The notes beneath the pieces were generated by a model. The model had not been told where the DNA came from and made no database searches. It saw only the letters and a list, made by a program, of their open reading frames with translations. Positions 59,355-64,000 of a stretch of 64,000 nt of DNA are shown piece by piece. Origin of the DNA: GCA-016699835 sp964543905 (GTDB lineage Bacteria > Planctomycetota > Phycisphaerae > Phycisphaerales > UBA1924); assembly GCA_964543905.1 (NCBI GenBank), contig CAZIZO010000007.1:117626-181625 (forward strand), in the 5' to 3' direction. The first letter of the stretch is position 1. The number at the start of each line of letters is the position of its first letter. Position numbers and translations under genes: made by a program.

Positions 59355-62300
59355 TCACCGAGAAGCGACCGCCGACCCCAGGACCGCGCCTCGGATCTGC
59401 TCCGCCGTCATGTTGTCCGGCCGGATGCCCTCCAAAACCTTGGCCTTCGGCCCGCGCGACTCGTACGGCGCCAGTCCCAACGCATCGATGTCGTCGAGCA
59501 GGTCGCGGGTCTGGTCCAGGATCTCCAGCGCCGATCGCTCCGGCGTCGTCGCCGTCTGCGATTCCAGATACGCACGGAAGCCCTCTCCGCTCACCTCTCC
59601 ACCTTTGCCCGCATACGCGCTCCACGCAGCGGCCAGCGTTTCTCGCAAACGCTGCCCCACAGCCCCCTTGCTCTCCGGGTCAAATGCGGGTCGGCCGTCG
59701 GCCCCCATCACCGGGTTCCCCTCGGCGTCCACCATCGGACTCAGGAACAACGTGCGATACCCCGCCACCGCGCGTTCCACCGACGCGCGGTCCAGACGCC
59801 CCGTCGACACCGACACCCCGCCCCCGCCCATGCTCGCCGGCGGCGTCAGGTCGTTGTACAGCGACGTGCCCACCAGGAACATCAACTGCTCATCCGCATC
59901 CAGATCCCGCGTCGAAATCCCCATCTCCGACAACGGCCCTTCCAGCGCGCGATCGATCGACGCCGGCGTCGTCAACCGTCGGAAGTCTTCATCTCGCGGC
60001 AGCGCGGCCGCCAGCACCGTCGCCGTGTTCGCCAACGACGGCCCCTCCGCCTTCAAATCCAGCCTCAAGAGGTTGCTCCCCGACGCGAACAGCACCGGCG
60101 CCACCCCATTGGTGTACTGTCGCACCACAAATCCGTTCAGATTCGACGAGACCGTCCCCGTGTTGTTCGCAAACTGCACCGTCGAGTTGCCCCCGATCGG
60201 CGCCGACGAGAACGTGATCGCGCCCGCGGCCACAAAGTCCAGACCGCGGTCAAAGTCCGTCCGCCCAAAGTTGTCCAGCAGCGTCCCGCCCGGGCGCGTC
60301 AGCAGGTTGATCGTGTTCGCCCGCACCGTGATCGTCCCGATCGAGGTCAGGTCGCCCAGCGAGGCCGAGTTTGCCGGCGCCGTCGCGTCCGCGCCCGGAC
60401 CCCGGATCAGGAAGTTCCCGAACGACGTCAACTTCTGGTTGCGCCCCATCACGAAGTTCGTCGCGCGAATCTCAAACGCATCCGTCGGCCCCACGCCGCT
60501 CGACGCGATCGCGCCCGTGCTGTCCCACGCGTCGCTGAACACGATCGTCGCCGCCGTCGCCGGCGCGGGAAGCCCCATCGCCGATCCGTTCGCCCCGATC
60601 GTCAGCGTCCCCAGCACCCCGGTCGCGCCCACGTTTCCGCCGAACCGGAAGGGCGTCGCCGTCGGCGTCGCCGCCAGGTTCGAACGCAACTCCAGGCTCG
60701 AACCCGCGAAGTCCGCCAGCGAGTCCAGCGTCGATCGGAAGAAGACCCCCCCGTTCCCCGCGTCCATGATCGAGTTGCCCGACAGGTTGACCGCGTTCGC
60801 AAACTCAATCCCGCCCCGCGTCGTGATGTTCGATGCCACGCGCGTGATCCCCGAACTCACGTTGAGCGATTGCAGCGCGAACGTCGAGCCCACCGCCCCG
60901 AGGAAGTTCACCTGCCCGGATCCGCCCGCGCTCGCCGTCGAGTTGATCGTCACCGACCTCGCCGCCGACGACGCCGAATCCAGCGTGCTCGTGAACGTCA
61001 GCACCGAGCCTTCAAACCGCGTGTTCCCACCGATCTGAACCGGCGCGTTGTACGACTGGATCGACGTGGTCCTCACTTCCGGGCCCACCAGCAGCACGAA
61101 GTTCCCATTGACCGTCAGCGTGTTGAGCCTCGTCACCCCGCCGATCGAGCCCAGCAGGCTCACCGGCCCGCCCGTCGCCGTCAGCGACAGCGAGCGGTTC
61201 GTGTTCGCCGACGAATCCAGCCCCTGCGCCAGCGTGATGCCCCCCGCGTTCGCCGAAATCGACACCGAATCGTTGTTCAGCGTCACCCCGTTGTTGAACA
61301 GGATGCCCCCGCTCCCCGTCGTCAGAAGATCGCTATGGAGCGTCGCCGGGCCCGTGTACTGCTGCAACCCCGTCGTCGAGACCCCCTGCAGCGTGATCCC
61401 GTTGCTCCCTCGCAATCGCAGATCACGGACGCTCGGCACCGTGCTCCCGTTGATCCGCCCGATCGCCCCGCCGAAGAACAGATCGCCCAGCCCCGCGTTC
61501 GCGTCCAGGCTGAACACCCCGCTCACGCCGTCCACCGTCGACGTGAACGTCACGTCGTCGTTCGCCGACGTTCCGAACGTCCGCACCGTGACGTGGTTCG
61601 TCAGCCGCACCGGCCCTTCGAGCCGGATGTCCCCGCTCGCCAAACTGAACAAACTCCCGTTCAGGGTGATCGGCGAGCCCGTGTACACCTGTCGCCCCTG
61701 CGCACGCACCCCCTGCAACGTCACCGACGACCCCGACACGAACACCGCGCCCAGATTCGCCGTCAGCCCTGCATCCCCTTGCAGCAGCGCCGCGCCCGAG
61801 CCCGCGCTCACCTGGAATCGCCTCGGCATCGCCGCGTCCGCCGAGTTGATCGTGCCCGAGAACGTGATCCCGTTCCCCGTGAACACCGAGTCCGCCGCCA
61901 GGATCGTGCTCCCGCCGTACGTCTGCGTGCCGATCGTCGTCACGCCCGCGCCGCCAAACCGGTTCACGATGCTCGTCCCGCCGCTCGTCACCAGCGTCTG
62001 CAGCGGATTCAAAAACCCAACCGCCCCGCCGAACAGCGCCGTCCCGGGCGTCTCCACACGCACCTCTCGCCGATTCCCGCCCGGCTGCGAATCCAGCCTC
62101 GACCGGAACGAAACGTCCGTGTTCAGCGTCCGGAAAATGGTGTCGGTCGACACGATCACGTCCGGGTCATAACTCTGCCCGTGGTCCGTCCGCACCAGCC
62201 GCACGCCCCCGCCCGTGAACGTCACGCGAGCCCCCGCCGCCGACGATTGCACCAGCAACTCGTCGAGCGAGCCCGTGCCGCCCACGTCCGCGCCAAACGT

Positions 62301-63905
62301 CGTCTGTGGCGATTGCACCACCAACCCCGAACCCGCGCTCGCGTTCACCGTGTCGTTGAACGTCACCGAGTTCGTCGCCGCGATCGTCACATCGCTCCCC
62401 AGCGTCACGGGCGAGTTGAACGTGATCGTCGATCCCGAGACGTTGCTGTTCAGCGCCGTCGCGCCCGTGAACGTCGCCGTCCCGCCCGCCACGCCGCCGT
62501 TGATCGTCGAGGGGCCCACGTACGAGATCACCCCGCCCGTCACCAGCCCGTCCGTCGTGGTCGAGTGGCCCGCGAACGAAACCACCCCGCCCGCCGTCAG
62601 CGCCGCTACGCTCAGGTCGCGCCCCTGCAGCGTCGCGTCTTGCAGCGGCGCCGTGCTCCCGATGGGTCCCGTCACGACCACATCGCCCGCGCCGCCCATC
62701 ACGTTGCTGCGCAGCAGCAACGAGCGCGGCGAGCCCCGCGTCAGGCTGTCGATCCCGCCGTCGATGAAGACCCCGTTCCCGCTCGTGATCGCGCCCGTCA
62801 CGATCGACACGTCCGTCGCCAGCCCCACGTTCCCGCGGATCGTGATCGGGGCGTCCGCGCCCGACGTGCTCAAATCTCCCGACAGGATCATGTCCCCGAA
62901 GTACTGCTGGGAGCCCGTGCTCCGCACCGCTCCAAACGCCAGATTCCGCCCCGCCGCCACCACGCTCTCCAGCGGGCTCACCAGCCCCGTGATCCCCTCG
63001 ACCGTCACGTTCCCCAGGGCCCCGCCCTGGATCGTCAGCGATCGAGCCGTCCCGTCCGAGTTGACCCTCCCCCCAAACACAATGTCCGCACCGTTCACCG
63101 ACCCGCCGTAGTTCGTGCTGTCGATGCGGATGGTCGGAGCGCCCAGGACCACGTCGCTCTGCAGCGCGATCGCCCGTCCGTTCGTCAGCACGTCCGTCGT
63201 CAGCGTCACCGTCCCACTCGTGTCCGTCCGGAACTCAATCGCTCGATCAAACACGATCGGCGTCGCCGGCAAGTACGTGATCCCACCCGTGAAGTCCGAT
63301 GCCCCGAACCGCAGCAGCGAGAACATCCCCCCCGCCAGGAAATCCAACTCGCCCTGCGTGAGGTCCAGCACGCTGTCGCCCGCGTTGTTCGTCGCCCCGC
63401 CCACGATCATCCCCGTCGCGTTGCTGGGCGCCAAGGTCACCGCGCCCGTCCCGATCGACGCCGCCCCGATGTCCACTTCCTTCCCGCGAAGCGTCACGTT
63501 CCCCTGCGCATCAAAGCCCTGCTGCAACGACACCACGCCCGTCGTCGCCAGAAGCGTCGACGAGACGCCCGAGTTGAACGTCACCAGGTCCGTGAACGTC
63601 ACGTTCGCCCCCGACACCCCGCCCGCCACCTGCGCCGCCCCGTTCACCGTCAGCGCGTTCGTCGAAAGGTCCGCCAGGATACGGACCAGCCCGCCGCTCG
63701 TCGGCGTCAGCGTCAACTCCGTCCCCAAGAGCCCCAGCGATGAATCGCTCACGATGTCGATGTTCCCATCGTCGCTCTGCAGCGTGTACGCCACGCCCGT
63801 CGTGCTCCCCCCAAACTGCCCCGCCCTCGCCATCGTCCCGATCCCCGCGTCCTGTCGGATCGTGAAGACCGTCGGGCTCGTCCCCATCCCCACGCCCGTA
63901 AACAT
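59355..63905 (-). CDS. Filamentous haemagglutinin-like beta-repeat protein, 5' part missing
   Basis: At least 1,516 residues. The frame stays open upstream into the bad sequence at the window edge, so the true start is probably outside. The protein is a chain of beta-helix repeats about 65-75 residues long: a Q-x-Y-x-G strand (QTYGGSTILAADSVF, RQVYTGSPITLNGSLF), then ITFSGTINSADAAMPRRFQVSAGSGAALLQGDAG-like, and LGAVFVSGSSVTLQG. These are typical of secreted adhesins of the TpsA/haemagglutinin class and of planctomycete beta-strand-repeat proteins. The C-terminal ~250 residues are helical (EGPLSEMGISTRDLDADEQLMFLVG) and distinct from the repeats. It lies upstream of the LpoB-like operon on the same strand, with a 206-bp gap. 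Confidence 0.75.
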   Translation of the reverse strand: MFTGVGMGTSPTVFTIRQDAGIGTMARAGQFGGSTTGVAYTLQSDDGNIDIVSDSSLGLLGTELTLTPTSGGLVRILADLSTNALTVNGAAQVAGGVSGANVTFTDLVTFNSGVSSTLLATTGVVSLQQGFDAQGNVTLRGKEVDIGAASIGTGAVTLAPSNATGMIVGGATNNAGDSVLDLTQGELDFLAGGMFSLLRFGASDFTGGITYLPATPIVFDRAIEFRTDTSGTVTLTTDVLTNGRAIALQSDVVLGAPTIRIDSTNYGGSVNGADIVFGGRVNSDGTARSLTIQGGALGNVTVEGITGLVSPLESVVAAGRNLAFGAVRSTGSQQYFGDMILSGDLSTSGADAPITIRGNVGLATDVSIVTGAITSGNGVFIDGGIDSLTRGSPRSLLLRSNVMGGAGDVVVTGPIGSTAPLQDATLQGRDLSVAALTAGGVVSFAGHSTTTDGLVTGGVISYVGPSTINGGVAGGTATFTGATALNSNVSGSTITFNSPVTLGSDVTIAATNSVTFNDTVNASAGSGLVVQSPQTTFGADVGGTGSLDELLVQSSAAGARVTFTGGGVRLVRTDHGQSYDPDVIVSTDTIFRTLNTDVSFRSRLDSQPGGNRREVRVETPGTALFGGAVGFLNPLQTLVTSGGTSIVNRFGGAGVTTIGTQTYGGSTILAADSVFTGNGITFSGTINSADAAMPRRFQVSAGSGAALLQGDAGLTANLGAVFVSGSSVTLQGVRAQGRQVYTGSPITLNGSLFSLASGDIRLEGPVRLTNHVTVRTFGTSANDDVTFTSTVDGVSGVFSLDANAGLGDLFFGGAIGRINGSTVPSVRDLRLRGSNGITLQGVSTTGLQQYTGPATLHSDLLTTGSGGILFNNGVTLNNDSVSISANAGGITLAQGLDSSANTNRSLSLTATGGPVSLLGSIGGVTRLNTLTVNGNFVLLVGPEVRTTSIQSYNAPVQIGGNTRFEGSVLTFTSTLDSASSAARSVTINSTASAGGSGQVNFLGAVGSTFALQSLNVSSGITRVASNITTRGGIEFANAVNLSGNSIMDAGNGGVFFRSTLDSLADFAGSSLELRSNLAATPTATPFRFGGNVGATGVLGTLTIGANGSAMGLPAPATAATIVFSDAWDSTGAIASSGVGPTDAFEIRATNFVMGRNQKLTSFGNFLIRGPGADATAPANSASLGDLTSIGTITVRANTINLLTRPGGTLLDNFGRTDFDRGLDFVAAGAITFSSAPIGGNSTVQFANNTGTVSSNLNGFVVRQYTNGVAPVLFASGSNLLRLDLKAEGPSLANTATVLAAALPRDEDFRRLTTPASIDRALEGPLSEMGISTRDLDADEQLMFLVGTSLYNDLTPPASMGGGGVSVSTGRLDRASVERAVAGYRTLFLSPMVDAEGNPVMGADGRPAFDPESKGAVGQRLRETLAAAWSAYAGKGGEVSGEGFRAYLESQTATTPERSALEILDQTRDLLDDIDALGLAPYESRGPKAKVLEGIRPDNMTAEQIRGAVLGSAVASR

Positions 63906-63943
63906 CGGCCCGCTGCCCCCCGCCCCACGCCGCAGCGCCGACG

Positions 63944-64000
63944 CCCCCCCCCCCCGGACCCGCGGGGCCCGCCCCCCGCGCGGGGGGGGGGGGGGGGGGG
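63944..64000. other. Contig-end homopolymer artefact
   Basis: A run of 12 C (63944-63955) and a final run of 19 G (63982-64000), with C/G-only sequence between, sit at the very end of the window. They break the coding look of the giant repeat protein. This is typical of read-through artefacts and low-quality ends, not of real sequence. Confidence 0.75.

Noticed and set aside
59184..63743. 1,500-codon forward frame opposite the haemagglutinin-like gene
   Set aside because: Translation is almost only Arg, Pro, His and Ala, typical of a shadow frame; the minus-strand product has clear beta-repeats.
1..64000. CRISPR arrays, transposons, prophage or integrases
   Set aside because: No direct-repeat arrays, transposase or integrase motifs, or phage structural genes were found.

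Overview
The window is about 64 kb of GC-rich, gene-dense bacterial chromosome. It most likely comes from a planctomycete of the Phycisphaerae type. The signs are a secreted protein ending in a two-loop, dockerin-like DNG..DGGVTIDDL tail, a fused MFS/spermidine-synthase-like protein, futalosine-pathway menaquinone synthesis (MqnE), many large TPR proteins and lipoproteins, and a Gram-negative envelope with a filamentous-haemagglutinin-like giant protein. I see no transposase, integrase, CRISPR array or rRNA. One tRNA gene is present.

Layout, left to right. 0.5-4.2 kb: two small conserved unknowns, a LolA/LolB-like lipoprotein and an exported RDD-domain membrane protein. 4.4-11.6 kb: a TPR membrane protein, then a flagellar block (FlgN-like chaperone, soluble histidine kinase, NtrC-type sigma-54 activator, FlgB, FlgC, FliE) in which regulators sit beside early rod genes. 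11.7-15.7 kb: HrpA-type RNA helicase. 15.7-20.4 kb (minus): pyruvate kinase, a solute-binding protein and PdxA. 20.6-23.5 kb: an FKBP isomerase and the MFS/spermidine synthase fusion. 23.5-24.9 kb (minus): an ABC-2-type permease. 25.6-35.6 kb: a co-directional six-gene cluster of three different SPFH (HflK/HflC/stomatin-like) proteins, an ABC ATPase, its ABC-2 permease and a large TPR-like protein. I think this cluster is the best candidate for an undescribed membrane system here. 35.6-37.0 kb (minus): MqnE. 37.2-39.6 kb: secreted repeat protein with dockerin-like tail. 39.7-50.3 kb (minus): YebC, then (in transcription order nusA, infB, ylxP, rbfA, a degenerate HhH-GPD-like protein, a 1,214-residue TPR lipoprotein) a transcription/translation operon preceded by a highly structured leader with an intrinsic-terminator hairpin.

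50.8-53.4 kb: a metallo-beta-lactamase-fold hydrolase, tRNA-His, acylphosphatase and HisRS. The tRNA-His carries U72 and A73 rather than the usual C73, and the adjacent HisRS has the divergent motif-2 sequence type associated with such tRNAs, so the pair looks co-adapted. 53.6-59.1 kb (minus): a five-gene envelope operon with two LpoB-like lipoproteins, a COG3014-like lipoprotein, a YcfL/DUF1425 lipoprotein and a periplasmic protein with an LpoB/CsgG flavour. 59.4 kb to the end: a haemagglutinin-like beta-repeat giant running off the right edge. The last ~60 bases are C and G homopolymers and look like a contig-end sequencing artefact.

Start codons were chosen by Shine-Dalgarno spacing, signal peptide position and overlap with neighbours. 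Where several starts remain possible this is stated.
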